Positions 26,640 to 36,415 of a stretch of 64,000 nucleotides of DNA are shown here, piece by piece. The notes under the pieces are model-generated. The model made no database searches, was not told where the DNA came from, and saw nothing but the letters and a program-made list of their open reading frames with translations. Where the stretch lies: positions 62,001-126,000 of the forward strand of contig NZ_LZDS01000012.1 of NCBI RefSeq assembly GCF_001678755.1, written 5' to 3'. Every line of letters begins with the position of its first letter. The stretch's first letter is position 1. Source of the DNA: Acinetobacter gandensis (lineage in GTDB: Bacteria; Pseudomonadota; Gammaproteobacteria; Pseudomonadales; Moraxellaceae). The position numbers and the translations under genes are program-made.

Positions 26640-27428
26640 ATGAGCAAACAATTTGCCGTGATTGGCAACCCGATTGAACAATCACGTTCCCCTGAACTTC
26701 ATCATGCCTTTGCCGAAAAAACAGGGCTCGACATTCAGTACAGCAAACGACTTGCTCCCCTTGACGGATTCCAAAACAGCGTTGAAAGCTTCTTTCGTGA
26801 GGGCGGTATGGGCATGAATGTCACCGTCCCGTTTAAAGAACAAGCCTATACCCAATGTGCAGTATTGACTGAACGCGCAAAAATTGCTGGAGCAGTAAAT
26901 ACGCTTTGGATGCAGGATGGCCAATTGCATGGTGATAACACTGACGGCCAAGGCTTGGTCGATGCGATTCATGCTTTAGATTGGTCACTTGAACAGACCG
27001 ATTTACTAATTATTGGCGCAGGCGGTGCCACTCGTGGTGTGATTTATCCATTGGTACAAGCTGGCGCAAAAAAAATTGTGATTGCGAACCGTACCTTAGC
27101 CCGTGCTGAACAATTGGTTGCTGACTTAAAAGTATCCGTAACAAATGCAGAATTAGAGGCCATTGCACTCACAGATTTATCCGGTCAATTTGATATCGTC
27201 ATTAATGCAACTTCAGCAAGTCTAAGCGGCGACGCTTTGATTCTACCTGACAGTCTTCAGTTCAATCATGCCTATGAAATGGCCTATGGCAAACCTTCTA
27301 CATTTTTAGATCAAGCCAAAGCGCGTCATGTACCGACTTCAGAGGGTTTCGGTATGCTGGTAGGCCAAGCGATTGAGTCCTTTTCCATTTGGAACGGGGT
27401 AAAACCTAACTTAAAAGATTTTCTCTAA
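26640..27428 (+). CDS. aroE: Shikimate dehydrogenase
   Basis: NADP-dependent reduction of 3-dehydroshikimate to shikimate in aromatic amino acid synthesis. Substrate-binding motifs GNPIEQSRSPELHH, NVTVPFKEQ (catalytic Lys) and the NTDGQG catalytic Asp are present. The nucleotide-binding loop is GAGGATRG, with ANRTLARAEQL behind it, and the C-terminal GFGMLVGQAIESF helix is typical. 262 residues, full length. A terminator follows. Confidence 0.96.
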   Translation: MSKQFAVIGNPIEQSRSPELHHAFAEKTGLDIQYSKRLAPLDGFQNSVESFFREGGMGMNVTVPFKEQAYTQCAVLTERAKIAGAVNTLWMQDGQLHGDNTDGQGLVDAIHALDWSLEQTDLLIIGAGGATRGVIYPLVQAGAKKIVIANRTLARAEQLVADLKVSVTNAELEAIALTDLSGQFDIVINATSASLSGDALILPDSLQFNHAYEMAYGKPSTFLDQAKARHVPTSEGFGMLVGQAIESFSIWNGVKPNLKDFL

Positions 27429-27451
27429 TTCATCCGTTTGAATGAATAAAC

Positions 27452-27483
27452 AAAAAAGAACCTCAATAGAGGTTCTTTTTTTT
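27452..27483. terminator. Bidirectional terminator
   Basis: Perfect 13-bp stem AAAAAAGAACCTC / GAGGTTCTTTTTT with an AATA loop, between convergent aroE and the large lipoprotein gene. Confidence 0.92.
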
Positions 27484-27493
27484 ATTGTCTAAC

Positions 27494-30013
27494 TTATTTC
27501 ATGTGTTTTTGCACAGTTTTATAGGTTTCATAATAAACAGACTGGCTAAACAACTCTTCATGTTCCGCAGCTAAACCTTGCAGCGACGCTTCTGACAATT
27601 TACCGTTGGTATCGTCGACAAATGCTCGTGCATAAATTTGTGCAGCTTTGACTAATTGCGCTTTTTCAGCGGGATCAAGTTCATAATTTTCTAAAAAGTT
27701 TTTCTGATACAAATGCGCAAAAATGGCTTGTTTGGTTTTATAGGTTTTTTTTAGCTGCGTCCACTCAGCCTGACCTTTAGACTCACCAATCCCAGATTGA
27801 ACATAATAATTGACTGAAGAACCTAAATCATCAAAGTCCTGATAGCGATGTAAAGCATGTTTATCACGTAATTGATTTAAACGCTTCAAAGCCTGACCTG
27901 TCGGCTCTTTTAAACCCTCAGCAAATCGGTAAGCATAAACTTCTGAAATTTCATTCAAGTCATTTGCTGAGTAATAACGTACATACTGAGCTCGGTAATT
28001 AGCAAATGCCACTGCAAAAGCCGCTTGATACGCTTTTAACTCTGATTGATGGCGTTTATAGCTGTTTAGCGCGACAGTACTTAAATACTCTGGTAATTCG
28101 ATTTCTTCATTTGCTTCACTGATTTCGTCAACCGATGCCGTTTCTGCTTCCTCTATATTAGGGTCCTGTCCAGTGATCGGTGAAAGTAAGCCATTCAACA
28201 TACTTTCAAATAATGAACCCTTACTCACATCCTGAATCGACTTCGCTTGCTTCATCGCTTGACGATCAATCGCAGTTGCATTGCCATAATTCAAAATTTG
28301 GTTGGTACTTTTTAGCTTCAACTGACCTAAACGCGGTTCAGAAAATGCCATATTATAATCAATCGTTTGGACACGTCCTTTTTTCTCTAAACCCACATCC
28401 ATGACCAGTTTTGAAGATACTTTATCTTTAGTATTTAAAGCCTGTTGAATTTCCGGCTGATGCTTTTGCCATAATTGTTGGAACTGTTTTGCATCCACCA
28501 GTTGTTCAGTTTGATATTGCTGAAAAACAGGTTTTAATTGTTCAACTGCATCTACAGAAACAGCTTCCGTGTCTGACGCTTCTGCCTCAGATGCTAACTG
28601 AGCAGACTCTTCCTGCAATGGAATAACGCGAATATCTTGGTAGTCTTGGCAAAGCGTGACTTTACCAATCGGTACCTGCTTAGTTTTGATCAAGGCCTGG
28701 CACACTTCCTCAGACAGGTTATTGGCGCTTTCCTCATCTTCATCGCTTTCTGCATAGGCTGCAGTAGCATCATGTGCTTCTTCACTTTCTTCATCATAGT
28801 CCGTTGCAGCCGCAGTTGCATAAGCGCTTTCTGCATCGATTACAGCTTCTGTTACTTCCGATGCTGCATATTCCTGCTCATCATCCTGATCATGTCCGTG
28901 GTACATCGCATTATGAATTTTTGCATTAACCAATTCATTGACACGTTGTACAGATGCATAAGCTTCGTCTTCATCCCCCTCTTCACTCGCGTCAGCAGCC
29001 GCTGCGGCAGCTCTTGTTGCTTCTTCGGCTGCTTCCATGGCAGATTCCGCCGCTGTTGCATCAACTGCCGCATCTTCCACATCACTTTGCTCAGTGTCAT
29101 CCCATGGCTGACTTTTAATTTGAGAGGTGTAATAGCGTGCATTGACATAATCAAAGAGTTCAAGCTGGGTATATACCGTATCAACATCGCCGACATAGCG
29201 AATCTTTTTAATTAAACCAGCATTTTTTTCATCACGGCTTAAATCGATACTTTGGACTTGATTCTGTTCTGCCAATAAGTACGGCAGTGCATTCATTTGT
29301 TTTAAGTAGTCAGCAAATTTTTTCAAGTTATATTGAGCCAAAGCCTCTTTATGCTTTGAAAAATCAACATAAGCCAATCGATCCTGACTTTCACGATTCA
29401 CCATAAATGGCATGAATGCAAAATAATTGGTGTAAAACTTATGATCATCAAAATCAAAAATCATAGGCAACTGTGCATTCACCTGCAATGTCGGCTTTTG
29501 ATAGCTTAATTGAAGTGTGAGTGCTGCCAGCTTTTCTCTAAAATGAACTGAACCGCTATAGCTAAACTGTAAGTCGTTCAAAACATTGACAAGCGACTGA
29601 GCAATTTTCGACTGTGGAGAAGCACTTTCATCTTCATCATAGTATCGAGCTGAAGGCTGAATAGATTCATTTGCAATTGCTTGATATAGCAGTTTCTTTT
29701 CTTTTTGACTAAATGGAATTTTTTGCGTTTTGATCAGTTGATCCAGTTGTTTTTTGAGTTTTGGATCAAGCTCAGGTTGAGAACTTTCAGCAGGTTTTGC
29801 CTTGTTCTCAGCGGATTTTTGATCAAACTCAATATCGGTCTGAATTGAAAATTGCCCTTTCATATCATAGTTGGCATTTTCAAACATCGCATTTAAGCCT
29901 TGAGTGGCTTGTTTCCCCAGTGACTGATCAGAAGTATTGGTTTTTATGACATGTTGAGCACACCCACTAATACTCAAACCTAATAAACAAAGTGTTATAT
30001 ATTTTAAACGCAT
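27494..30013 (-). CDS. Large lipoprotein of unknown function, 839 aa
   Basis: Not recognised as a named family. The signal sequence MRLKYITLCLLGLSISGC ends in a lipobox (ISGC, Cys18), so it is predicted to be lipid-anchored. Residue +2 is Ala, which favours the outer membrane. About residues 60-300 form a mixed strand/helix region with alternating patterns (LTLQLSYQKPTLQVNAQL). About residues 305-480 are extremely rich in Ala, Glu and Asp. The C-terminal 250 residues are helical with many Tyr and Gln. It lies alone with a terminator downstream. Similar proteins seem to occur only in Acinetobacter relatives as far as I recall. A role in envelope structure is a guess. Confidence 0.85.
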   Translation of the reverse strand: MRLKYITLCLLGLSISGCAQHVIKTNTSDQSLGKQATQGLNAMFENANYDMKGQFSIQTDIEFDQKSAENKAKPAESSQPELDPKLKKQLDQLIKTQKIPFSQKEKKLLYQAIANESIQPSARYYDEDESASPQSKIAQSLVNVLNDLQFSYSGSVHFREKLAALTLQLSYQKPTLQVNAQLPMIFDFDDHKFYTNYFAFMPFMVNRESQDRLAYVDFSKHKEALAQYNLKKFADYLKQMNALPYLLAEQNQVQSIDLSRDEKNAGLIKKIRYVGDVDTVYTQLELFDYVNARYYTSQIKSQPWDDTEQSDVEDAAVDATAAESAMEAAEEATRAAAAAADASEEGDEDEAYASVQRVNELVNAKIHNAMYHGHDQDDEQEYAASEVTEAVIDAESAYATAAATDYDEESEEAHDATAAYAESDEDEESANNLSEEVCQALIKTKQVPIGKVTLCQDYQDIRVIPLQEESAQLASEAEASDTEAVSVDAVEQLKPVFQQYQTEQLVDAKQFQQLWQKHQPEIQQALNTKDKVSSKLVMDVGLEKKGRVQTIDYNMAFSEPRLGQLKLKSTNQILNYGNATAIDRQAMKQAKSIQDVSKGSLFESMLNGLLSPITGQDPNIEEAETASVDEISEANEEIELPEYLSTVALNSYKRHQSELKAYQAAFAVAFANYRAQYVRYYSANDLNEISEVYAYRFAEGLKEPTGQALKRLNQLRDKHALHRYQDFDDLGSSVNYYVQSGIGESKGQAEWTQLKKTYKTKQAIFAHLYQKNFLENYELDPAEKAQLVKAAQIYARAFVDDTNGKLSEASLQGLAAEHEELFSQSVYYETYKTVQKHMK

Positions 30014-30244
30014 AATATTCGCTGAGAACCTATGTTCTTTATGATTTATTAAAAGAAATTATTGATCAAAAGATCAACTCAAAGTCTAGCAGAACTTTAC
30101 TTTTCACTTGTTGGTTTAATATTACAATTCGCCTTTCTGACATTTTTTAAAGGCTCATTCATCAATGATTTTTTCTACCAAATATGAATAATCAAATCAT
30201 CAATACAGATAATCCAAAAAAATTTCGAAATTAGGATTAAGACT

Positions 30245-32068
30245 ATGCCTGCATATAAAGCGCCCTTACATGACATTCGCTTCTTAATGAACGAAGTACT
30301 CGATTACCCTGCGCACTACAAATCGCTTTCTAATGGTGAAGCAGCCGATGCTGATACGGTAGATATGATTTTAGAAGGTGCTGCTGATTTTTGTGAAAAT
30401 ATCCTCTCTCCATTAAACCAAACTGGTGATGAAGAAGGCTGTCATTTTGAAAATGGTGATGTAAAAACACCAAAAGGTTTCAAAGAAGCATATGACCAGT
30501 TTGTACAAGGTGGCTGGCAAGGTCTTTCTTTCCCTGAAGAGTTTGGTGGTCAAAATCTTCCGCAATCACTGAACTTAATCAAATCTGAAATGATGGGTAC
30601 GGCAAACTGGTCTTTCCAAATGTATCCAGGCCTAAGCGTGGGTTGTATCAATACCATCCTTCAGTTCGGTACGGATGAACAGAAAAACCAATATTTACCA
30701 AACCTTGTTGCGGGTACTTGGTCAGGCACAATGTGCTTAACTGAGCCACAATGTGGTACTGACTTAGGTCAAGTAAAATCTAAAGCAGAGCCTCAAGCAG
30801 ACGGTAGCTATGCAATTTCTGGCACAAAAATCTTCATCTCAGCGGGTGAACACGATTTAACAGAGAACATCGTACATATCGTTCTTGCACGTCTTCCAGA
30901 TGCACCTGCAGGTACAAAAGGCATTTCATTGTTCATCGTTCCAAAATTCCTTGTGAATGCAGATGGTACTGTGGGCGAACGCAATCCTGTAACGTGTGGT
31001 TCGATTGAACACAAAATGGGGATCCGTGCTTCGGCAACGGCTGTATTGAACTTTGACAACGCTATTGGTTATTTGATTGGCGAAAAGCATAAAGGCCTAC
31101 ATGCCATGTTCACATTCATGAACACAGCACGTATTGGTACAGCAATCCAAGGTATTGCTCATGCTGAATTGGCATTCCAAGGTGCTCTTCCATATGCCAA
31201 AGAACGTATGTCAATGCGTGCCCTTTCAGGTAAAAAAGACCCTGAAAAAGTAGCGGATGCGATTATTCACCATGCAGACGTACGCCGTATGTTATTAACG
31301 CAAAAAGCGATCGCTGAAGGCGGCCGTTCAATGATTTACTATGCTGCGCAAATTGCGGACAAAATGACAGACGCTTTAACCCGCGGTGATACAGCAGCTT
31401 TTGAAGCACATGATGACCACTTAGGTTTCTACACACCAATTCTTAAAGGCTTCTTGACTGAATTGGGTTATGAAGCTGCAAACCACGGTATGCAAGTTTA
31501 CGGCGGTCATGGTTACATCAAAGAATGGGGCATGGAACAAATCGTTCGTGACTCACGTATCTCCACCCTTTACGAAGGTACAACTGGCGTTCAAGCCCTT
31601 GACTTAATCGGTCGTAAAGTATTACTAACCTCTAAAGGTAAAGTAATCCGCGACTATACTGCTGAAATTTTAAAATTCTGTGGTCAACATGCGCGTAACA
31701 AATATATGCGTCGTTTTGCTTGGGATCTTACAAAACTTTGCGCACAGTGGAATGCTTTAACTGTTCGTATCATGCTTGCTGCACGTAAAGACCGTGACAT
31801 CGTTTCTTCTGCATCTGTAGACTTCTTGATGTTCTCTGGTTATGTGATGATGGCTTACTTCTGGGCTCAACAAGCTGCGGTTGCTTCTGAGAAATTAGCA
31901 GAAGGTAATGGTGCTGAAGTTCCAGAGTTCTATAAAGCGAAAATTAAAGTGGCTGATTTCTACTTTGAACGTATGCTTCCTCGCTCACAAGGTCATGCTG
32001 AAGCCATGGTAAATCCATCTAAGACCATGACATCACTAGCAGCTGAACACTTTAGCTTTGACTACTAA
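30245..32068 (+). CDS. Acyl-CoA dehydrogenase (long form with extended C-terminal domain)
   Basis: FAD enzyme introducing the trans-2 double bond into acyl-CoA in beta-oxidation. Segments seen: LSFPEEFGGQNLP, MCLTEPQCGTDLG (FAD/substrate loop), a SGTKIFISAGEHD strand, and the catalytic-Glu motif STLYEGTTGVQALDLIGRK. The 607-residue length with a roughly 130-residue C-terminal helical extension places it in the large ACAD subgroup (DmdC/AcdA-like). TTAGGA precedes the ATG. Chain-length preference cannot be read. Single copy here, followed by a very strong terminator. Confidence 0.9.
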   Translation: MPAYKAPLHDIRFLMNEVLDYPAHYKSLSNGEAADADTVDMILEGAADFCENILSPLNQTGDEEGCHFENGDVKTPKGFKEAYDQFVQGGWQGLSFPEEFGGQNLPQSLNLIKSEMMGTANWSFQMYPGLSVGCINTILQFGTDEQKNQYLPNLVAGTWSGTMCLTEPQCGTDLGQVKSKAEPQADGSYAISGTKIFISAGEHDLTENIVHIVLARLPDAPAGTKGISLFIVPKFLVNADGTVGERNPVTCGSIEHKMGIRASATAVLNFDNAIGYLIGEKHKGLHAMFTFMNTARIGTAIQGIAHAELAFQGALPYAKERMSMRALSGKKDPEKVADAIIHHADVRRMLLTQKAIAEGGRSMIYYAAQIADKMTDALTRGDTAAFEAHDDHLGFYTPILKGFLTELGYEAANHGMQVYGGHGYIKEWGMEQIVRDSRISTLYEGTTGVQALDLIGRKVLLTSKGKVIRDYTAEILKFCGQHARNKYMRRFAWDLTKLCAQWNALTVRIMLAARKDRDIVSSASVDFLMFSGYVMMAYFWAQQAAVASEKLAEGNGAEVPEFYKAKIKVADFYFERMLPRSQGHAEAMVNPSKTMTSLAAEHFSFDY

Positions 32069-32096
32069 GTTTTAAATTGAGTTTGATGACTCTATA

Positions 32097-32148
32097 AAAA
32101 AGACTATAAAAAAAGACCGCTTCGGCGGTCTTTTTTTATAGTCTTTTT
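32097..32148. terminator. Exceptionally long bidirectional terminator
   Basis: A perfect 24-bp inverted repeat encloses a TTCG tetraloop. The inner stem GACCGC-TTCG-GCGGTC is flanked by an A7/T7 pair, then by GACTAT/ATAGTC and a second A5/T5 pair. It sits between two convergent genes, giving two nested terminators in each direction. Confidence 0.93.
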
Positions 32149-32153
32149 TATGA

Positions 32154-32561
32154 TTACTTTGCTTTCTCAGCAACAAATTCTTTAATGCTAATTGGCTTGT
32201 CTTTTACTAATTCAACTGTGCCTTCATTGACACCATTAAAGTTCTTAAAGTGAATTGAAACCCCTTGATCATTGGCAAGTCGTACACCACTTCCTGAAAC
32301 TGCTCGTTTCAATTCATATACACGATCAGAATTATCAGTCAATTGCGCAGTTTCAAAATTATCTTTGGTTTTTAATTCAAGGGTTAGATCTTGTGGCCCT
32401 GTAAAGTGAATCACTTGCTCATCTTGAGCTACTGCAACATCGTTTGTTTGTGCAGTTGCCGTCGTTGATTCTGTTGCAACATTTTGTTCTGATGGCGCTT
32501 TTTTATCTGCGCACCCCACCAAAGCCACAGTTAAAAACGTCGCAGTTAAAATATATTTCAT
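32154..32561 (-). CDS. Lipoprotein with MliC-like domain
   Basis: A 135-residue lipoprotein: signal peptide MKYILTATFLTVALVGC with the lipobox VGC (Cys17), then a Thr/Ala/Gln-rich linker to about residue 50. The C-terminal 80 residues (VYELKRAVSGSGVRLANDQG and following strand FKNFNGVNEGTVEL) resemble the MliC family of membrane-bound C-type lysozyme inhibitors, with the SxSGxRL signature. The usual domain cysteines are absent, so assignment is tentative. AAGGA precedes the ATG. Confidence 0.72.
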   Translation of the reverse strand: MKYILTATFLTVALVGCADKKAPSEQNVATESTTATAQTNDVAVAQDEQVIHFTGPQDLTLELKTKDNFETAQLTDNSDRVYELKRAVSGSGVRLANDQGVSIHFKNFNGVNEGTVELVKDKPISIKEFVAEKAK

Positions 32562-32695
32562 TTTTCTAAAGTTCCTTTACATCACGAAAATTCAATTATC
32601 ACCTGTATAATTTCCTAAACATTGTGCAAATTACATTCGAAGTATGAAAAGTTACTTGTCGCTCAAATATTAAAACAAGTTTTCAATAGCTTTCA

Positions 32696-33850
32696 TTACA
32701 GGAACTCCTCCAACACTGAATTTAAAAAGATATGTCCTTGTTCGGTACAAGACAAACGTGTTGGATCATTGACCATCAATTTACGTTCACGCAATGAGTT
32801 CAATAACTCGGCAATCGGCTCTAAACTTTCCCCTGTACGCTCGCTATATAGCTTGGCTTCCATCCCATGATTTAATCGCAGCACATTCATCATAAATTCA
32901 AAAGGCATGTCCCCTGCCTCAATGCGCTTAAACTGAAGATGTTCAGCAGGTACTTTGGCTAAATAATCTTTGGGCAAACGGGTTTTTTGGAAACGATAGA
33001 CGCCATCTGGCATCGTTACTTTGCCATGTGCGCCTGCACCAATCGCTAAATAATCACCAAACTGCCAATAATTTAAATTATGCGCAGACGGCAGTTCTTT
33101 ACGCCAAGCCGAGACTTCATAGTTTACAAAGCCTTGTTCAATTAAATAGGCTTCACCTTGTTCCTGAATATCTTCAAGTACATCATCTAAGGGTAAAATT
33201 GGCTGAGTCCGAAAGAACACCGTATTCGGTTCAATGGTCAATTGATACCACGACACATGAGTCGCCCCATTTTCAACAGCCAGTTTTAAATCTAATAAAG
33301 CTTGTTCCAAAGTCTGTTCTGGCAGACCATGCATCAAATCAACATTGACACGCTCAAAACCCGCTTCTTTCGCATGACGAATTGCCAAAATGGCATCATC
33401 ATTGGAATGAATCCGCCCCAGTTTTTGCAGATGCACAGTATTAAAGCTTTGCACCCCAATCGATAGTCGATTTATTCCAGCATCCAAATAGCCTGCAAAA
33501 GGATCATGCTCGACAGTGCCTGGATTGGCTTCTAAGGTAATTTCGCAACCTGCTTCGAAAGGGACTAAAGCGCGCAATTGATCAAACAACCATTGATAGC
33601 CTTTGGCTGAAATTAGCGACGGTGTGCCCCCACCAATAAACACACTATGAATGCGACGACCCTGCGCAAATTCAACTTGAGTTTTAAAGTCAGCCACCAA
33701 TGCCTGTAAATATTCCTGCTCTAAATCAAGTGACAACTCCCCATTCGGTACAGCATGCGAGTTAAAGTCACAATATGGACATTTGCGCACACACCACGGC
33801 ATGTGAATGTATAAAGATAACGGAACAAGTGCAGGATTTAATTCAGCCAA
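32696..33850 (-). CDS. hemW: Radical-SAM haem chaperone HemW
   Basis: HemN-like protein, now known in several bacteria to bind haem and help insert it into respiratory enzymes. The cluster motif is CVRKCPYCDF (Cys20, Cys24, Cys27) with Phe in place of the fourth Cys of HemN, which separates it from coproporphyrinogen oxidase. IGGGTPSL and NRLSIGVQSF follow. The 384-residue length is typical. The only possible start is TTG (MAELNPALVP): a stop lies four codons upstream and the next ATG is at residue 17, adjacent to the cluster motif. Ribosome-binding site is weak. Confidence 0.92.
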   Translation of the reverse strand: MAELNPALVPLSLYIHMPWCVRKCPYCDFNSHAVPNGELSLDLEQEYLQALVADFKTQVEFAQGRRIHSVFIGGGTPSLISAKGYQWLFDQLRALVPFEAGCEITLEANPGTVEHDPFAGYLDAGINRLSIGVQSFNTVHLQKLGRIHSNDDAILAIRHAKEAGFERVNVDLMHGLPEQTLEQALLDLKLAVENGATHVSWYQLTIEPNTVFFRTQPILPLDDVLEDIQEQGEAYLIEQGFVNYEVSAWRKELPSAHNLNYWQFGDYLAIGAGAHGKVTMPDGVYRFQKTRLPKDYLAKVPAEHLQFKRIEAGDMPFEFMMNVLRLNHGMEAKLYSERTGESLEPIAELLNSLRERKLMVNDPTRLSCTEQGHIFLNSVLEEFL

Positions 33851-33975
33851 GGAAAATGCTCAAAAGGAACAAAAGAAGTAAGCGCATTTTAACATGACTG
33901 CATCACAGCGCTTATGAAAACTCATCTGCAATACAGTAGACTAATAAAATTAAAGAAGAATTAGATGATTAGAAG

Positions 33976-34434
33976 ATGAAATTGAGCAGCCATTTATTGT
34001 ATTTAATGCCGCTTGCCATGGGTGTTGGCATCGCCATGACCTTTCAGACAGCGATTAACAGTCAATTACGTGAATATTTATATTCACCCTTACAAGCCGC
34101 CCTTTTTTCTTTTTTGGTTGGTACAATAGTGCTCGCCTGTTTGGTGTTTTTTCAATCGGCAGATAAACCGGACCTCGCAACGCTAGGGCAAATTCCTTGG
34201 TATTTATGGCTGGGTGGATGTTTAGGTGTTTATGCCATTAGCATCAGTATTTACACTGCACCGAAGTTAGGTTTCTTGACCTTGTCAGGTTTAATTATTT
34301 TTGGGCAAATCATTATGTCCATGATTGTCGACCAATATGGTTTACTCGGTACTGAAAAAACAGCGATTAACTGGCAACGCTTATTGGGTGGCGTGGTGAT
34401 TTTTATTGGTGTGCTTCTCACTTTCCAACGCTAA
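33976..34434 (+). CDS. DMT-superfamily YdcZ-type membrane protein
   Basis: A 152-residue protein with about five hydrophobic segments of the DMT_YdcZ (DUF606) family, half the size of normal EamA transporters. Family features are GVGIAMTFQTAINSQLRE near the N-terminus, SFLVGTIVL, and LTLSGLIIFGQIIMSMIVDQYG near the end. Members are thought to act as dimers; substrate unknown. It lies 41 bp before abeM and may share its transcript. Confidence 0.83.
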   Translation: MKLSSHLLYLMPLAMGVGIAMTFQTAINSQLREYLYSPLQAALFSFLVGTIVLACLVFFQSADKPDLATLGQIPWYLWLGGCLGVYAISISIYTAPKLGFLTLSGLIIFGQIIMSMIVDQYGLLGTEKTAINWQRLLGGVVIFIGVLLTFQR

Positions 34435-34475
34435 GACCTCATTCCTAAGCACCTCACAAGAAATGAGTACGTTCT

Positions 34476-35834
34476 GTGTCTACTGTCACGGCTGCGACCA
34501 GCAGCAAGTATGAATTAAAACAACTGTTCCACTTGATGATCCCGATTTTAATTACGCAATTTGCGCAAGCGGGATTTGGTCTGATTGATACCATTATGGC
34601 AGGACATCTTTCTGCTAACGACCTTGCAGCAATTGCCATTGGTGTGGGTTTGTGGATACCGGTCATGTTACTGTTTAGTGGCATCATGATTGCGACAACG
34701 CCATTGGTCGCTGAAGCAAATGGTGCGCGCACACCTGAAAAAATTGCCACAATTGCCCGTCAGTCTTTGTGGGTTGCATTGTTTCTTGGCATTATTGCTG
34801 CACTGGTTTTACAAGCAATGCCGCTTTTACTTCCTGTACTTGGTGTCCCTGAGGCCTTGCTTCCTAAAGCCAGTTTATTTCTACATGCGATTAGTTTAGG
34901 TATGCCTGCTGTCACCATGTATGCAGCACTAAGAGGTTATTCCGAAGCACTTGGGCATCCACGCCCTGTGACTGTGCTGAGTTTGGTTGCTCTCTTAGTA
35001 CTGATACCGCTGAACTTTATTTTTATGTACGGTTTAGGACCTGTTCCTGAGCTAGGCTCAGCAGGCTGTGGTTTTGCAACTGCGATTTTACAATGGCTGA
35101 TGTTCTTTGCTTTAGCAATGTATATTTTTAAAGGGTCTGCTTATCAAAAGACACAGCCATTTGCTGCTTTTGAAAAAATGAATGGTGAGTGGATTAAACG
35201 CATTTTAAAACTTGGTTTGCCGATTGGTTTAGCCATCTTTTTTGAAGTGAGTATTTTTAGTACCGCAGCCATTGTGCTTAGCCCTCTAGGTGAAGTCACC
35301 ATTGCCGCACACCAAATTGCGATTTCAATCACCTCACAGCTCTTCATGATTCCAATGTCTTTAGCAATCGCACTCACGATTCGCGTGGGCACTTATTATG
35401 GTGAGAAAAACTGGCTCAGCATGCGTAAAGTGCAAAAAGTTGGCATGCTGACTGGCACGCTATTCGCCCTCATCACTATGCTATTGCTGTGGCTATTACG
35501 TAATGAAATTGTTTCGCTGTATAGCAATGACTATGATGTCGCACAGCTTGCGGTATACCTTGTATTGTTTGCCATTGCCTATCAATTGATGGATGCATGG
35601 CAAGTGAGTGCTGCCGGTTGCTTACGTGGTATGCAAGACACCAAAGGCCCAATGTGGATTACCATGATTGCGTACTGGATTATTGCTTTCCCTGTGGGCA
35701 TCTATCTTGCTCGCTATACAGATACCGGTGCCGCGGGTGTATGGATCGGCTTAATTGTCGGTTTAACTGTCGCATGCGTGTTACTGGTTACACGTTTATT
35801 GATGATGAATAAACGTCTTGCCATGAACGTTTGA
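34476..35834 (+). CDS. abeM: MATE-family multidrug efflux pump AbeM
   Basis: Na+/H+-driven exporter of fluoroquinolones, dyes and other cationic drugs in Acinetobacter. The 452-residue protein has twelve hydrophobic segments and the NorM-branch signature ELKQLFHLMIPILITQFAQ, GLIDTIMAGHLS, PAVTMYAALRGYSEALGHPRP and CLRGMQDTKGPMW. These agree closely with AbeM as I remember it. The start is GTG; an in-frame stop lies four codons upstream, so no ATG start is available. The nearby ATG at 34463 is in another frame. No regulator gene is adjacent. Confidence 0.88.
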   Translation: MSTVTAATSSKYELKQLFHLMIPILITQFAQAGFGLIDTIMAGHLSANDLAAIAIGVGLWIPVMLLFSGIMIATTPLVAEANGARTPEKIATIARQSLWVALFLGIIAALVLQAMPLLLPVLGVPEALLPKASLFLHAISLGMPAVTMYAALRGYSEALGHPRPVTVLSLVALLVLIPLNFIFMYGLGPVPELGSAGCGFATAILQWLMFFALAMYIFKGSAYQKTQPFAAFEKMNGEWIKRILKLGLPIGLAIFFEVSIFSTAAIVLSPLGEVTIAAHQIAISITSQLFMIPMSLAIALTIRVGTYYGEKNWLSMRKVQKVGMLTGTLFALITMLLLWLLRNEIVSLYSNDYDVAQLAVYLVLFAIAYQLMDAWQVSAAGCLRGMQDTKGPMWITMIAYWIIAFPVGIYLARYTDTGAAGVWIGLIVGLTVACVLLVTRLLMMNKRLAMNV

Positions 35835-35860
35835 TAAATAAAATAGCCCGTTTTATTCTG

Positions 35861-35902
35861 CCTGTTTCAGATTTGAGCACATTAACTCCTAACTGAAACA
35901 GG
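35861..35902. repeat. Inverted repeat downstream of abeM
   Basis: Perfect 10-bp arms CCTGTTTCAG / CTGAAACAGG separated by 22 nt, with no T-run. Could be a stem-loop ending the abeM transcript or an operator for the next gene; nothing decides between these. Confidence 0.45.
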
Positions 35903-35980
35903 TACATCACTTTTTGATGCATAACAAACAAATACTTTAAATAACCACTTAAGCAACTATGAGGATAAATAGGATCAAAT

Positions 35981-36415
35981 ATGTTAAAAATCTTTCGACC
36001 AGCCTTGTACCTTCCACTGCTCATTTTAAGCCTGACCACACACGCAGAAGAAACAATAAATCCCAACCATTTCCCACTGTATCAAGCACCGATTAACGTC
36101 CAAACTCAGCCAGAATTTGACTATATTAATCACGCACTTTGGACAGCTTTTCGCTTTTATCATGAGCAACAAGCTGACTCATATACCGCACGCTTAAAGT
36201 TGAGTTGTCAGCAATCTGGCATGGCCTATACCTATCAAGATTTCATCATGGCCAATAAAAAATTCGCTTCTGCAGACGATCAAGATTTTATCGTGACGCA
36301 AAACCTCATCAAATTAAATGCAAATCTGCACCATAACCAATGTAGTAAATATCTCACTCCACATCTAGAACTTGAAAAAGACGAAAATATAGAGCAGCCA
36401 AAGTCAGTTAATTAA
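35981..36415 (+). CDS. Secreted protein of unknown function, 144 aa
   Basis: Not recognised. A signal peptide MLKIFRPALYLPLLILSLTTHA is followed by a mature protein of about 120 residues with two Cys (in LKLSCQQSG and NQCSKYL), which could form a periplasmic disulfide, and many Gln, Asn and His. TAGGAT precedes the ATG with good spacing. The 3' end overlaps the convergent DUF1737 gene by 8 bp. Confidence 0.7.
   Translation: MLKIFRPALYLPLLILSLTTHAEETINPNHFPLYQAPINVQTQPEFDYINHALWTAFRFYHEQQADSYTARLKLSCQQSGMAYTYQDFIMANKKFASADDQDFIVTQNLIKLNANLHHNQCSKYLTPHLELEKDENIEQPKSVN

Noticed and set aside
28637..29215. A 192-codon Cys/Phe-rich frame antisense to the large lipoprotein
   Set aside because: It is the complement of the Ala/Asp/Glu-rich coding region, and its composition is explained by that bias.
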